From Pseudomonas sp. PDM04 (lineage in GTDB: Bacteria; Pseudomonadota; Gammaproteobacteria; Pseudomonadales; Pseudomonadaceae): a stretch of 64,000 nucleotides of DNA. Under the pieces are notes generated by a model. That model saw nothing but the letters and a program-made list of their open reading frames with translations, was not told where the DNA came from and searched no databases. The position numbers and the translations under genes were made by a program. Below are positions 32,191-40,926 of this stretch, one piece after another. The DNA lies in contig NZ_JACVAI010000008.1 in the NCBI RefSeq assembly GCF_014851765.1, forward strand, positions 124,001 through 188,000, written 5' to 3'. Every line of letters begins with the position of its first letter. Position 1 is the first letter of the stretch.

Positions 32191-33696
32191 TCAGCGAAGT
32201 TGAAACCAGGTGGTCTTCAACTGGGTGTATTTATCGAATGAGTGCAACGACAGGTCGCGGCCGAATCCGGACTGCTTGCCGCCGCCGAAGGGCACGCTCA
32301 CGTCCAGCGCATCGACGCTGTTCACCGACACCGTGCCCGCGCGCAATTGCCGGGCCACGCGGTGGGCGCGGTTGAGGTCGTCGGTCCACAGGGACGCGGC
32401 CAGTCCGTAGACGCTGTCATTGGCCAGTTGCAAGGCGTGTGCCTCGTCATCGAACGGCGTCACGGCCAGCACCGGGCCGAACACTTCGTCGCGAAACAGC
32501 GGCATGTCCGGGGTCACGTCGGTGAAGATCGTCGGTTGAATGAAGTTGTCGGACCCATTGAACCTCGCCTGGCGGCCGCCGCACACCCTGGTCGCGCCCT
32601 GGCGTTCGGCCTGCTCGATGAAGTTCATGATGCGTGCGGTCTGACGGCTGTCGACGATGGCGCCAGCACGGCTCGCCGGGTCCAGCGGGTCACCCGGCAA
32701 CCAACGCTGTGCCTGGGCCTTGAGGCGTTCGACGAACGCGTCATGAATGGAACGCTGGACCAGCAGCCGCGAGTTCGCCGAGCAGACTTCGCCCTGATTG
32801 AAGAAGATGCCGAACGCGGCTTTCTCGGCGGCAAGGTCCAGGTCCTGGCAATCGGCGAACACCAGGTTGGCGCTCTTGCCGCCGCATTCCAGCCACACCT
32901 GTTTCAGGTTCGATTGCGCGGAATATTGCATGAAATACTTGCCGACTTCGGTGGAGCCGGTGAACACCAGACTGTCCACATCCGGGTGCAACCCCAGGGC
33001 TTTGCCGGTCTGCTCGCCCAGACCGGGCAGTACGTTCAACACGCCGGCCGGCAGCCCCGCCTCCAGCGCCAGCTCGGCCAGGCGCAGGGCGGAAAACGGT
33101 GATTGCTCGGCGGGCTTGAGGATGACCGAGTTACCGGCGGCCAGGGCCGGCGCGAGTTTCCACGCGGCCATGTCCAGCGGGAAATTCCACGGCACCACGG
33201 CGGCGACCACACCCAGCGCTTCGCGGGTAATGGTGGCCAACACGTTCTGTGCGCTGGGAGCGACCTGATCGTAGAGCTTGTCGAGGCTTTCGGCGTACCA
33301 GCGAAACACCCCGGCGGCACCCGGCACGTCGATGTCATAGGCGTCCATGACCGGCTTGCCCATGTTCAGCGAATCCAGCAGCGCCAGCTCTTCGCGATGG
33401 GCCAGGATCAGATCGGCCAGACGCAGCAGCACCTGCTTGCGCTCGACCGGCGACCGTGAGGCCCAGGTCCCAGCCTCGAAGACCTGCCGCGCATTGCCGA
33501 CCGCGATGTCCACCTCCTCGGTGCCGCACGCCGCCACGTTGGCCAGAAGCTGGCCGGTCGCAGGATTGATCGCCGCGAACGTTTGACCCGACTGCGCGGT
33601 ACGCTGTCGACCGTCGATCCAGGCCTGGTCGGGCAACGCCAGTGTCGCGGCTTTTTTTTGCCAATATGCAAGCTCGAACACGCTGAAATGCTCCAT
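32191..33696 (-). CDS. NAD(P)-dependent aldehyde dehydrogenase (PuuC/KauB-like)
   Basis: 501-aa oxidoreductase of the ALDH superfamily. Cofactor-binding VVPWNFPLDMAAWKLAPALA, FTGSTEVGKYF, the catalytic Glu in LECGGKSANLVF and the catalytic Cys in FNQGEVCSANSRLLVQ are present, with the C-terminal VPFGGGKQSGFGRDLSLHS. The sequence is closest, by motif memory, to gamma-glutamyl-gamma-aminobutyraldehyde/aminoaldehyde dehydrogenases (PuuC, KauB). It should oxidise the aldehyde made by the downstream transaminase. It is first in its operon and divergent from the LysR gene. Confidence 0.94.
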   Translation of the reverse strand: MEHFSVFELAYWQKKAATLALPDQAWIDGRQRTAQSGQTFAAINPATGQLLANVAACGTEEVDIAVGNARQVFEAGTWASRSPVERKQVLLRLADLILAHREELALLDSLNMGKPVMDAYDIDVPGAAGVFRWYAESLDKLYDQVAPSAQNVLATITREALGVVAAVVPWNFPLDMAAWKLAPALAAGNSVILKPAEQSPFSALRLAELALEAGLPAGVLNVLPGLGEQTGKALGLHPDVDSLVFTGSTEVGKYFMQYSAQSNLKQVWLECGGKSANLVFADCQDLDLAAEKAAFGIFFNQGEVCSANSRLLVQRSIHDAFVERLKAQAQRWLPGDPLDPASRAGAIVDSRQTARIMNFIEQAERQGATRVCGGRQARFNGSDNFIQPTIFTDVTPDMPLFRDEVFGPVLAVTPFDDEAHALQLANDSVYGLAASLWTDDLNRAHRVARQLRAGTVSVNSVDALDVSVPFGGGKQSGFGRDLSLHSFDKYTQLKTTWFQLR

Positions 33697-33729
33697 GGGC
33701 TTTCTTGTGCAGTGGATAGTCGCTCAGCC

Positions 33730-33786
33730 CCGAGTCCAGCAAAAATAGTAAAAATGTCTTCGCAGACCATGAAAAAACTGGGCAGC
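33730..33786 (-). promoter_or_regulatory. Promoter module B, upstream of the aldehyde dehydrogenase operon
   Basis: Near-copy of the block at 30542-30598: ATGTC, ten variable bases, then ATGAAAAAACTGGGCAGC, plus about 21 of 29 matches on the left side. It ends 34 bp before the dehydrogenase ATG and lies 121 bp upstream of the divergent LysR gene, the usual place for a LysR operator. Confidence 0.6.
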
Positions 33787-33906
33787 CCATCTCCCGGGCG
33801 ATGCGCGATGTGGTTATTGTTCAGGCACACCCGACACCGGCATCAGAACGGCTGCCGTCGGCGCAAAAATTGCCTGGATGTTGTGCCCATCCACCCGAGG
33901 TTCGCC

Positions 33907-34821
33907 GTGGCTGCCTACAACCTGCGTCAATTGAAGTACTTCATTACCACCGTCGAATGCGGCAGCGTCGCCGAGGCCTCGCGCAAGCTGTACATCGCCC
34001 AGCCGGCCATATCCACGGCGATCAAGGGGCTGGAAGACAGCTTTGGTGTGCAGTTGCTGATCCGTCATCACGCCCAGGGGGTATCCCTGACCCCCAGCGG
34101 TGCGCGTTTCTACCGCAAGGCCCAGGAACTGCTGCGCATGGCCAAGGAATTCGAACAGAACGCCCTGGCCGACAACGACGTGGTGGCCGGGCAAATCGAT
34201 ATCGGCTGTTTCGAAACCGTTGCGCCGTTGTACCTGCCGCAATTGATTGCCGGTTTCTCGGCGCTGTATCCGGGGGTGAAGATCCGCATCCGCGACGGCG
34301 AACAGCAGGAGCTGGTGCAAGGCCTGACCTCGGGCAGCTTCGACCTGGCGATCCTGTATGAACACGACCTCGACGCCACCATCGAAACCGAGCCCCTGAT
34401 GCCGGCGCAACGCCCCTATGCATTGCTGCCGGCGGACCACCGCTTCGCCCAGCTCAAGCAAGTCTCGCTGCGCGACCTGTGCCTGGAGCCAATGATCCTG
34501 CTGGACGTGCAACCGAGCCGGACCTATTTCGTCAGCCTGTTCGAAGAGCTGGGCCTGCAACCGCAGATTGCCTTCAGCTCACCGTCGATCGAGATGGTGC
34601 GGGGCATGGTCGGGCAGGGATTCGGCTTCTCGATCCTGGTCACCCGGCCGCATTCGGAATGCACCTATGACGGGCAGAAAGTGGTGTGCGTGGACATCGT
34701 CGAAGACGTCACCGGTTCCGGCCTGGTGGCGGCCTGGCTCAAGCGCGGGCAGCTGACCAAACCGGCGCAGTTGTTTGCCGATTACTGCCGCGAGCAGTTG
34801 ACCGCTAAAAATGTGCCTTGA
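33907..34821 (+). CDS. LysR family regulator of the amine catabolic cluster
   Basis: 304-aa regulator. HTH: NLRQLKYFITTVECGSVAEA, then SRKLYIAQPAISTAIKGLED; effector domain from GQIDIGCFETVAPLYLPQLI onward. The start is probably GTG at 33907 with GAGG six bases upstream; no ATG exists near the conserved N-terminus, and the longer frame runs through the promoter region. It is divergent from the aldehyde dehydrogenase and sits next to promoter module B, so it most likely activates both operons in response to the amine or a degradation product. Confidence 0.9.
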   Translation: MAAYNLRQLKYFITTVECGSVAEASRKLYIAQPAISTAIKGLEDSFGVQLLIRHHAQGVSLTPSGARFYRKAQELLRMAKEFEQNALADNDVVAGQIDIGCFETVAPLYLPQLIAGFSALYPGVKIRIRDGEQQELVQGLTSGSFDLAILYEHDLDATIETEPLMPAQRPYALLPADHRFAQLKQVSLRDLCLEPMILLDVQPSRTYFVSLFEELGLQPQIAFSSPSIEMVRGMVGQGFGFSILVTRPHSECTYDGQKVVCVDIVEDVTGSGLVAAWLKRGQLTKPAQLFADYCREQLTAKNVP

Positions 34822-34851
34822 GGCTCGCTCACACAGGGGCAGGCAACGGGA

Positions 34852-37368
34852 CTATTTGCGGGGCTTGATCCGTGCCGTGGCCTCCGCCACAAGGGGATCA
34901 TCCGGCCAGTAATGCTTGGGATAGCGCCCCTTCAAATCCTTCTTCACCTCGGCATAGGTACTGCGCCAGAAGTTCGCTAGATCCTGCGTCACCTGCACCG
35001 GCCGCCGCGCCGGGGACAGCAGGTGCAACTTCACCGCCTGTCGCCCGCCAGCAATGCGCGGGGTTTCGGCGAGGCCGAACAGCTCTTGCAGGCGCACCGC
35101 CAGAATCGGCGGTTGCTCACTGTAATCCAGGCGAATGGACGACCCCGACGGCACGCTCAAATGATGCGGCGCCAGTTCATCCAGGCGTTGCGGCAACGGC
35201 CAGGGCAGCAAGTTGCGAACAATGTTCGACAGGTCCAGGTTGGCAAAGTGACTGAGCCGCGACACCTTGCCCAGGTACGGCAGCAACCAATGTTCAAGCC
35301 CCTTGAGCAACGCCCCGTCACTGACGTCCGGCCACTCGCTTTCGCCCTTGCCGTCGAGGTCCAGTTGGCGCAGCAACGCGACCCGTGCCTGCCACTGGCG
35401 CAACTCCGGCGTCCACGGCAACAGCTCCAGGCCCTTGCGCCGCACCAGATTGACCAGCGCCTGGCTGCGCGCGGTTTCATCCAGCCCGGTCAAGGGCTCA
35501 CGGCTGAGAATCAGCTCCCCGACCTTGCGTTGACGCTCGGCGCGCAACACGCCTTCGCGCTCGTCCCAGTCCAGTTGATCGACCACCCGCACCTGCTCGG
35601 CGAGGACCGAATCGAACAACGCAGGATCGAAATCCGCCGCCAGGTAGATCCGCTCCTCACGCTGGCCCTGACGACTGCCAAGGTCGGCGATCACCAGCCA
35701 CGTTTGCTTCATCAGGCTGTCGGCTTCGGCGAACAACGCGGCACGCCCGTTGGCCAGGCGATACTCCGCGCCCCCTGCGCGTCGTTGCTGAGCCACGCGG
35801 TCGGGGTAGGCCAGCGCCAGCAAGGCCCCCAGCCAGCGTGTGTGGTCCGGATCGCTCACCGGTTCGCACGCCCTGCCCCGCAGATACCCGCGATATTGCC
35901 GCGCCAGTTGCCGGGCGCGCTGCACACCGCCCTGGGCGCCACGCGTGGCCCGTTCCTCACCGGACAACAGCGCCAGCCGACTGTGCAGATCGGCCCCCGC
36001 ACCGCGCAGAATGTCGCGCTCGCCCAACAATGCCGCGACCTCGCAGGCCATGTCGGCCAGGCCGAGCGCCTGCCCGCGCAACAATAAATGCGCGATACGC
36101 GGGTGCGCCGGCAGTTCGGCCATCGCCAGCCCGTGACGGGTCAGCGCTTCACCGTCCCGTGCGCCGAGGCGCTCGAGCAGGTCCTGGGCCTGGGCATAAG
36201 CGGCCGCTGGCGGCACGTCGAGCCACACCAATTGTTCCGGCGCGACGCCCCAGCGACCGAGTTGCAGCGCCAGGCCGGCCAGGTCCGCGGCAACGATTTC
36301 GGCGCTGGCATACGCCGCCAGTTGCTCGTGCTGATCCTGCGACCACAAGCGATAACACACACCGGGCTCCAGCCGCCCGGCCCGGCCCGCACGCTGCGTG
36401 GCACTGGCGCGGGAAATGCGTTGCGTGTCCAGACGCGTCATGCCGCTGCCCGGATCGAAACGCGGCACCCGCGCCAACCCGGCGTCGATCACCACGCGCA
36501 CGCCGTCGATGGTCAGGCTGGTCTCGGCGATGTTGGTCGCCAGCACCACCTTGCGTTTGCCGGCCGGGGCGGGATCGATCGCGGCCCGTTGCGCGGCCAG
36601 GTCCAGCTCGCCGTGCAACGGACACAGGAGAACGGATGTGCCCTCGCCCAACGCATCCGCCACCTGTTGATGCACGCGGCGGATTTCCGCTTGCCCCGGC
36701 AGGAACACCAGCAGGCTGCCGGTTTCGTCGTTGAGGGCTTCGAGGATGGTTTGCACCACGCGCGGCTCGATGAATTCGCCGGGCTGGAACGGTCGCCCCC
36801 AGCGCATCGCCACCGGGTACATGCGCCCTTCGCTGCGCAGGATCGGCGCGTCGTCGAGCAACCCGGCCAGGCGCTCGCCTTCCAGCGTGGCGGACATCAG
36901 GAGAATCTTCAGCGGCTGCTCATCACGAAACAGCTCCCGCCCGTTCAGGCTCAGGGCCAGGGCCAGATCGGCGTCGAGACTGCGTTCATGGAACTCGTCA
37001 AAGATCAGCAAACCCACGCCGTCCAGCGCCGGATCATCCTGCAAGCGCCGGGTGAGGATGCCTTCGGTGACCACTTCGATGCGCGTGTTGGGACCGACCT
37101 TGCTGTCGAGCCGGATACGATAACCGACGGTTTCGCCGACCTTTTCCCCCAGCTCACTGGCCAGCCGTTCCGCCGCCGCCCGCGCGGCCAGGCGCCTTGG
37201 CTCGAGCATCAGGATGGTCTGCCCGGCCAGCCAGGCCTCGTCGAGCAGGGCCAGGGGAACGCGGGTGGTCTTACCCGCGCCGGGCGGTGCTTCGAGCACG
37301 GCTTCATGGCGTGTCGCCAAGGCTTCACGCAGGGCGGGTAAAACTTCATCAATCGGCAAAGAAATCAT
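34852..37368 (-). CDS. hrpB: ATP-dependent helicase HrpB
   Basis: 838-aa DEAH-type helicase. Motifs: APPGAGKTTRVPLALL, RIEVVTEGILTRRL, IFDEFHERSLDADLAL (DEFH box), LLMSATLEG, VVLATNIAETSLTIDGV and QRAGRAGRLEPGVCYRLWS. The C-terminal third is the HrpB-specific region ending LSPARRPVQVTQDLANFWRS, then KDLKGRYPKHYWPDDP, both diagnostic. In E. coli hrpB lies near mrcB; its exact role (RNA processing) is poorly defined. The ATG MISLPIDEVLPAL was chosen over one four codons upstream. Confidence 0.95.
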   Translation of the reverse strand: MISLPIDEVLPALREALATRHEAVLEAPPGAGKTTRVPLALLDEAWLAGQTILMLEPRRLAARAAAERLASELGEKVGETVGYRIRLDSKVGPNTRIEVVTEGILTRRLQDDPALDGVGLLIFDEFHERSLDADLALALSLNGRELFRDEQPLKILLMSATLEGERLAGLLDDAPILRSEGRMYPVAMRWGRPFQPGEFIEPRVVQTILEALNDETGSLLVFLPGQAEIRRVHQQVADALGEGTSVLLCPLHGELDLAAQRAAIDPAPAGKRKVVLATNIAETSLTIDGVRVVIDAGLARVPRFDPGSGMTRLDTQRISRASATQRAGRAGRLEPGVCYRLWSQDQHEQLAAYASAEIVAADLAGLALQLGRWGVAPEQLVWLDVPPAAAYAQAQDLLERLGARDGEALTRHGLAMAELPAHPRIAHLLLRGQALGLADMACEVAALLGERDILRGAGADLHSRLALLSGEERATRGAQGGVQRARQLARQYRGYLRGRACEPVSDPDHTRWLGALLALAYPDRVAQQRRAGGAEYRLANGRAALFAEADSLMKQTWLVIADLGSRQGQREERIYLAADFDPALFDSVLAEQVRVVDQLDWDEREGVLRAERQRKVGELILSREPLTGLDETARSQALVNLVRRKGLELLPWTPELRQWQARVALLRQLDLDGKGESEWPDVSDGALLKGLEHWLLPYLGKVSRLSHFANLDLSNIVRNLLPWPLPQRLDELAPHHLSVPSGSSIRLDYSEQPPILAVRLQELFGLAETPRIAGGRQAVKLHLLSPARRPVQVTQDLANFWRSTYAEVKKDLKGRYPKHYWPDDPLVAEATARIKPRK

Positions 37369-37477
37369 GCTGGCTCCCAAACAGAGTCGCGAGTATAACG
37401 GCGAACTGCCCGGTGTTCGTCGCGGTCCTAACTCATACCGACGATGCTTCGTTTTTCCAGATGACAGGAGTTTTCCT

Positions 37478-37897
37478 ATGCGTATTCCCTTTCGCCTGAT
37501 TGGCGGTGTACTGGTGGCGACCCTGCTGACCCAGGTGACGGCGTGCGGTTCGATTTTCTACCCCGACCGCCGTGGCCAGATCGACGGCAAGATCGACCCG
37601 GCGATTGCCGTGCTCGACGCCGTCGGCCTGCTGTTCTACATCATCCCCGGCCTGATCGCGTTTGCCGTGGACTTCGCCACCGGGGCGATCTATTACGCGC
37701 CCGGCGAGACCGCCCATGTCGCGCCGGAAAAACTCAAGGAAGCCATCGGTGCCGACGGCAAGGTCGATACCCATAAACTGCAGACGATCCTGGAAACCGA
37801 GCTGGGCCGCAGCTTCCCGCTGGACGACCCGCGCCTGATCCAGCACAAGGGCAGCCCGCAGCAACTGGCCATGCTTGGCCTGCAACCGGCTGCCTGA
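37478..37897 (+). CDS. Small lipoprotein, YceK/YidQ-like
   Basis: 139-aa outer- or inner-membrane lipoprotein. The signal peptide MRIPFRLIGGVLVATLLTQV ends in a lipobox-like TACGS with the lipidated Cys near residue 23. PDRRGQIDGKIDPAIAVLDA and the hydrophobic LLFYIIPGLIAFAVDFATGA resemble the small YceK/DUF1375-like lipoproteins; in Pseudomonas this protein is often mislabelled polyribonucleotide nucleotidyltransferase, which nothing here supports. ACAGGAG lies 7 nt before the ATG. It precedes the CDF gene by 27 bp and is probably co-transcribed. Confidence 0.85.
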   Translation: MRIPFRLIGGVLVATLLTQVTACGSIFYPDRRGQIDGKIDPAIAVLDAVGLLFYIIPGLIAFAVDFATGAIYYAPGETAHVAPEKLKEAIGADGKVDTHKLQTILETELGRSFPLDDPRLIQHKGSPQQLAMLGLQPAA

Positions 37898-37924
37898 TCC
37901 AGCCCCGAAAGGATAACCGCCCCT

Positions 37925-38824
37925 ATGGTTTCGAGCTCCGAACACGCCCGCCTGCTGCGGCTGGCCACCCGCGCCTCGGTGGCCGTGGCGTGCACCCTGG
38001 TGGTCGCCAAAGCCATCGCGTGGTGGTTGAGTGGCTCGGTGAGCATGCTGGCCGGGCTGACCGATTCGGCCCTCGACGGCGTCACTTCGCTGCTCAACCT
38101 GCTGGCTGTGCACTACGCGTTGCGCCCTGCCGATGACGATCACCGCTATGGCCATGGCAAGGCCGAGTCACTGGCGGGCATGGCGCAGGCTCTGTTCATT
38201 GGCGGCAGTGCGACGCTGATTGCCTTCCAGGCGTTCGAGCGGCTCAAGCACCCTGAGCCGGTGGGCGCGCCGTGGATCAGCATCGGGGTGATCGTGTTCT
38301 CGCTGGTGCTGACCCTGGGCCTGCTGATGCTGCAGCATCGGGTGGTCAAGGCCACCGGCTCGAATGCCGTGCGCGCCGATTCGCTGCACTACCGCTCCGA
38401 CATGCTGCTCAACGGCAGCATTCTGGTCGCGCTGGTGCTGGCCGGGTTCGGCTGGCATCAGGTGGACGCCTGGTTTGGCCTGGGGATCGCCGCGTACATC
38501 CTCTGGAGCGCGATCCAGATCGCCCGGGAAAGCTTCACCGTGCTGATGGACCAGGAACTGCCGCCGGACGTCAGCCAGCACATGCTCGAACTGGCGTGCA
38601 GCGTCCCGGGGGTGTTGGGCGCGCACGACCTGCGCACACGGGTCTCGGGCAATCAGTGGTTCGTGCAATTGCACCTGGAGTTGCCGGGGGAATTGACCCT
38701 GTCAGTCGCCCACGGCATCAGCGATCAAGCCGCCGATGCGATTCACGCCGCTTACCCGCGAGCCGAAGTGCTGGTACACGCCGACCCGCAGGAAGTGGTG
38801 AAGGCGGCCCGGGCGGCTCAGTAA
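37925..38824 (+). CDS. Cation diffusion facilitator (FieF-like metal exporter)
   Basis: 299-aa six-TM proton/metal antiporter exporting Fe(II), Zn(II) or Cd(II). Metal site A is formed by LTDSALDGVTSLLNL in TM2 and HYRSDMLLNGSI in TM5 (D-x-x-x-D and H-x-x-x-D). The loop DDHRYGHGKAESLAGMAQAL is the family signature, and the C-terminal metallochaperone-like domain reads VPGVLGAHDLRTRVSGNQWF. It overlaps the end of the converging DUF6515 gene by 7 bp. Confidence 0.93.
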   Translation: MVSSSEHARLLRLATRASVAVACTLVVAKAIAWWLSGSVSMLAGLTDSALDGVTSLLNLLAVHYALRPADDDHRYGHGKAESLAGMAQALFIGGSATLIAFQAFERLKHPEPVGAPWISIGVIVFSLVLTLGLLMLQHRVVKATGSNAVRADSLHYRSDMLLNGSILVALVLAGFGWHQVDAWFGLGIAAYILWSAIQIARESFTVLMDQELPPDVSQHMLELACSVPGVLGAHDLRTRVSGNQWFVQLHLELPGELTLSVAHGISDQAADAIHAAYPRAEVLVHADPQEVVKAARAAQ

Positions 38825-39834
38825 GTCACCTGATAACCGCGACTGCCCAGGCAGTCGCCCTGGGCCTGACGGTAGGTTTGCACCACCGCAGGCGCGGGCT
38901 GGTAGGTGGCGGTGCGCGGATCGAAACCGCTCTGCTGCACGGCGTACTGGTAGCACTCGTAGCCGTCCTGGTTGACCTGTTCCGGCGACTGGCCGTTGGC
39001 CGGATAGGCCACCACGTCGTAGCCGTTGCCGGCCTGAGGCGGCGGTTGCACCGGGGGTTCGACCACCACGTAATCCTGGGTCGTTTCCTGATAGGCGTAG
39101 TACGAACCGGCCGCGAGGAACAGCAGCGCGCCGCCGATCCAGACTTCACGGGCGTAATCCGGCAGGTAACGGGTACGGATCCCGCGCGGCGGCTGCACCA
39201 CCACATAACGCGGGCCGAGCGGACGGTACCAGTAACCGCCTGAGTAGAAGTAATCCTGACCGCGATAGGGCACGCGGTAGTCGCGGTCCGGGAAGCGGTC
39301 GATCACGTGGCCTGGCCGGTACTGCGGGCCAGGGCCCCAGCCATTGCCGTGTCCGCTCGGGCGACCTGCCCAGGCATGATCATCGGGACGCGGACCGTTG
39401 TTTTGCCAGTGCTGGTTGTAATCGTTGCGCCGAGGCACATCCTGATAGTAGCCACGCTGGGGCTGCTGGGTCTGGCGCACGCTGTCGGGCCGCCCCTGGA
39501 TCGGCAGATCGTTGGCCGGCAATTGTGGCGGCGGCGGTGGCGGCCGAACGGGGTTGTTGAAATCTCGCGGCGGGTTGTTCTGCCCGCCATTGCGCGGCTG
39601 GCCGTTGTTCTCGAACTGACGACTGTTATCGCCCCGGATGATGTCATTGTTCTGCGCACGCGGCTGATTGTTGCCGCCATGCCCCTGATTATTGCCCTGA
39701 CGGCCGTCGCCGCGCTGCCCGTTTTCCGGACCCCGGTTCTGCGGCTCATCGGCTTGCGATTGCGCAGTGACACCGACCCCCACACCAACAATCAGCAAAC
39801 CAACTCCGGCCAAACGCCAGATGCGCGACTTCAT
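38818..39834 (-). CDS. DUF6515 family exported protein, Asn/Gln/Pro-rich
   Basis: 338-aa protein with an N-terminal signal (MKSRIWRLAGVGLLIVGVGV). Residues 25-170 are low-complexity, rich in Asn, Gln, Gly, Pro and Arg (for example NNQGHGGNNQPRAQNND). This is followed by an ordered part with GQDYFYSGGYWYRPLGPRYV, a TM helix (IGGALLFLAAGSYYAYQE) and a C-terminal repeat-like domain with conserved YECYQYAVQQSGFDP. Such YXPxGPxYVVVxPPxG proteins are grouped as DUF6515 in Pseudomonas; function is unknown, envelope location likely. The inner ATG MKSRIW starts the signal peptide. Confidence 0.8.
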   Translation of the reverse strand: MKSRIWRLAGVGLLIVGVGVGVTAQSQADEPQNRGPENGQRGDGRQGNNQGHGGNNQPRAQNNDIIRGDNSRQFENNGQPRNGGQNNPPRDFNNPVRPPPPPPQLPANDLPIQGRPDSVRQTQQPQRGYYQDVPRRNDYNQHWQNNGPRPDDHAWAGRPSGHGNGWGPGPQYRPGHVIDRFPDRDYRVPYRGQDYFYSGGYWYRPLGPRYVVVQPPRGIRTRYLPDYAREVWIGGALLFLAAGSYYAYQETTQDYVVVEPPVQPPPQAGNGYDVVAYPANGQSPEQVNQDGYECYQYAVQQSGFDPRTATYQPAPAVVQTYRQAQGDCLGSRGYQVTY

Positions 39835-39950
39835 GCTTATCCTCACTGCGGGTTAGGGCTTGTACGTAAGACTGGGAAAGCACAGGCCGGTTCTGCAACA
39901 GGTTATCAGTCACGAAACATATTTATTGAGGGCGCCGGCAAGAAATCCCG

Positions 39951-39985
39951 GGCAAAAGAAAAGGGAGACCCGTCGGCCTCCCTTT
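39951..39985 (-). terminator. Rho-independent terminator on the minus strand
   Basis: AAGGGAG (39961-39967) and CTCCCTT (39978-39984) pair, with additional CC/GG pairs inside. Read on the minus strand the hairpin is followed by TTTTCTTTT. No minus-strand gene ends here; the DUF6515 gene starts 117 bp downstream. Confidence 0.75.
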
Positions 39986-40200
39986 GAGAACTTCGTCCGT
40001 GCTCGACGCTTTTGACGTCGGCTCACCTCACGCCGTCTTCTGGACAGTGTGCAGCTCGGGGGCCGGACACATCCCCTGTGGGGGTGGCGGCCGCGACTGG
40101 CCTGATTGGGCGAGTCGCCGTGGACTGTTTGTCCGAGCAGTGATTCTGGTGATAAGGATAGGCCCGCGACGCCGACAAAGGATTGCGAAGATTGCTCAAA
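39951..40200 (-). ncRNA. Candidate structured RNA or leader in a 438-bp intergenic gap
   Basis: The gap 39835-40272 has no credible protein gene on either strand. Its minus strand ends in a good terminator and contains several short hairpins: CGACG-TCAAAAG-CGTCG, GGAC-AAACA-GTCC and GCGACT...AGTCGC. This is the picture of a small RNA of about 200-250 nt, or of a transcription-attenuated leader of the DUF6515 gene. I do not recognise a known RNA family, and the 5' end is not defined. Confidence 0.35.
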
Positions 40201-40210
40201 TAAACATGAC

Positions 40211-40240
40211 TTGCGCAATTTTTAACCCTGGATAGATAAT
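40211..40240 (+). promoter_or_regulatory. Probable sigma-70 promoter of the Lrp-type gene
   Basis: TTGCGC (40211-40216) and GATAAT (40235-40240) with an 18-bp spacer, or TAGATA two bases earlier with 16 bp, lie about 33 bp before the Lrp gene in an AT-rich stretch. Confidence 0.5.
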
Positions 40241-40272
40241 CTGCCGCAATTGATACGACAAAGGCCTGATTG

Positions 40273-40752
40273 ATGAGCAAACTCGACCGATACGACCTGA
40301 GCATTTTGGCGGAATTGCAGCGCGACGCGCGCATTTCCAACCAGGAGCTGGCCGAACGCATCGGCCTGTCGCCGTCGCCGTGCTCGCGGCGGGTCAAGCA
40401 ACTGGAGGACGACGGCTACATCTCCCGCCAGGTGGCGCTGCTGGACCGCAAAATGCTCGGCCTGAGCCTGACGGCCTATGTGCTGATCGGCATGGACCGG
40501 CATACGCCGGAGCGTTTCGAAAACTTCGAAGCGGCGATCCGCACCTTGCCGCAGGTGCTGGAATGCAGCCTGGTGACCGGGATGGACGCCGACTACCAGC
40601 TCAAGGTGGTGGTGCCGGACATGGACCACTATCAGAAATTGCTGCTGGGTCACCTCACCCGCATTGAAGGCGTGACGAGCGTGCGCTCGAGCTTCGTGTT
40701 GAACCAGGTGCTCAACAGCACCGAGCTGCCGTTGACTCACCTGCGTAGCTGA
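40273..40752 (+). CDS. Lrp/AsnC family transcriptional regulator
   Basis: 159-aa regulator. N-terminal HTH: LDRYDLSILAELQRDARISN then QELAERIGLSPSPCSRRVKQ; this wing is the Lrp-proper type (LSPSPCxRRVKxLE). The C-terminal RAM domain runs from LTAYVLIGMDRHTPERFENF to VVPDMDHYQKLLLGHLTRIE and ends with the VTSVRSSFVLNQV strand. Distinct from the Lrp-type protein at 23224. No obvious target is adjacent; DUF2788 follows on the same strand after 174 bp that contain one REP half-unit (near 40785-40796). Confidence 0.93.
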   Translation: MSKLDRYDLSILAELQRDARISNQELAERIGLSPSPCSRRVKQLEDDGYISRQVALLDRKMLGLSLTAYVLIGMDRHTPERFENFEAAIRTLPQVLECSLVTGMDADYQLKVVVPDMDHYQKLLLGHLTRIEGVTSVRSSFVLNQVLNSTELPLTHLRS

Positions 40753-40926
40753 CAACGCCATCGCCCACAGAGACGGCGGCGCCCCTGTGGGAGCGCGCCT
40801 GTTCGTGTTGAAGGCCGCACAGGCGACGAATAGCTGCGACACGCTGCCGCAGGTCAATGCTGCGCCAATCCAGCATGGCGTATACTCGCCCCGCCTTTTT
40901 AGCCGCAACCGCGCTGGAGATGTTTG

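Noticed and set aside
37478..37897. Polyribonucleotide nucleotidyltransferase label for the lipoprotein.
   Set aside because: The protein is 139 aa with a lipobox and hydrophobic stretch; no RNase PH or KH/S1 features are present.
39910..40218. 102-codon minus-strand frame in the DUF6515-Lrp gap.
   Set aside because: Composition is Arg/Ser-rich without a domain or ribosome-binding site, and it runs through the terminator hairpin; an RNA role is the better reading.
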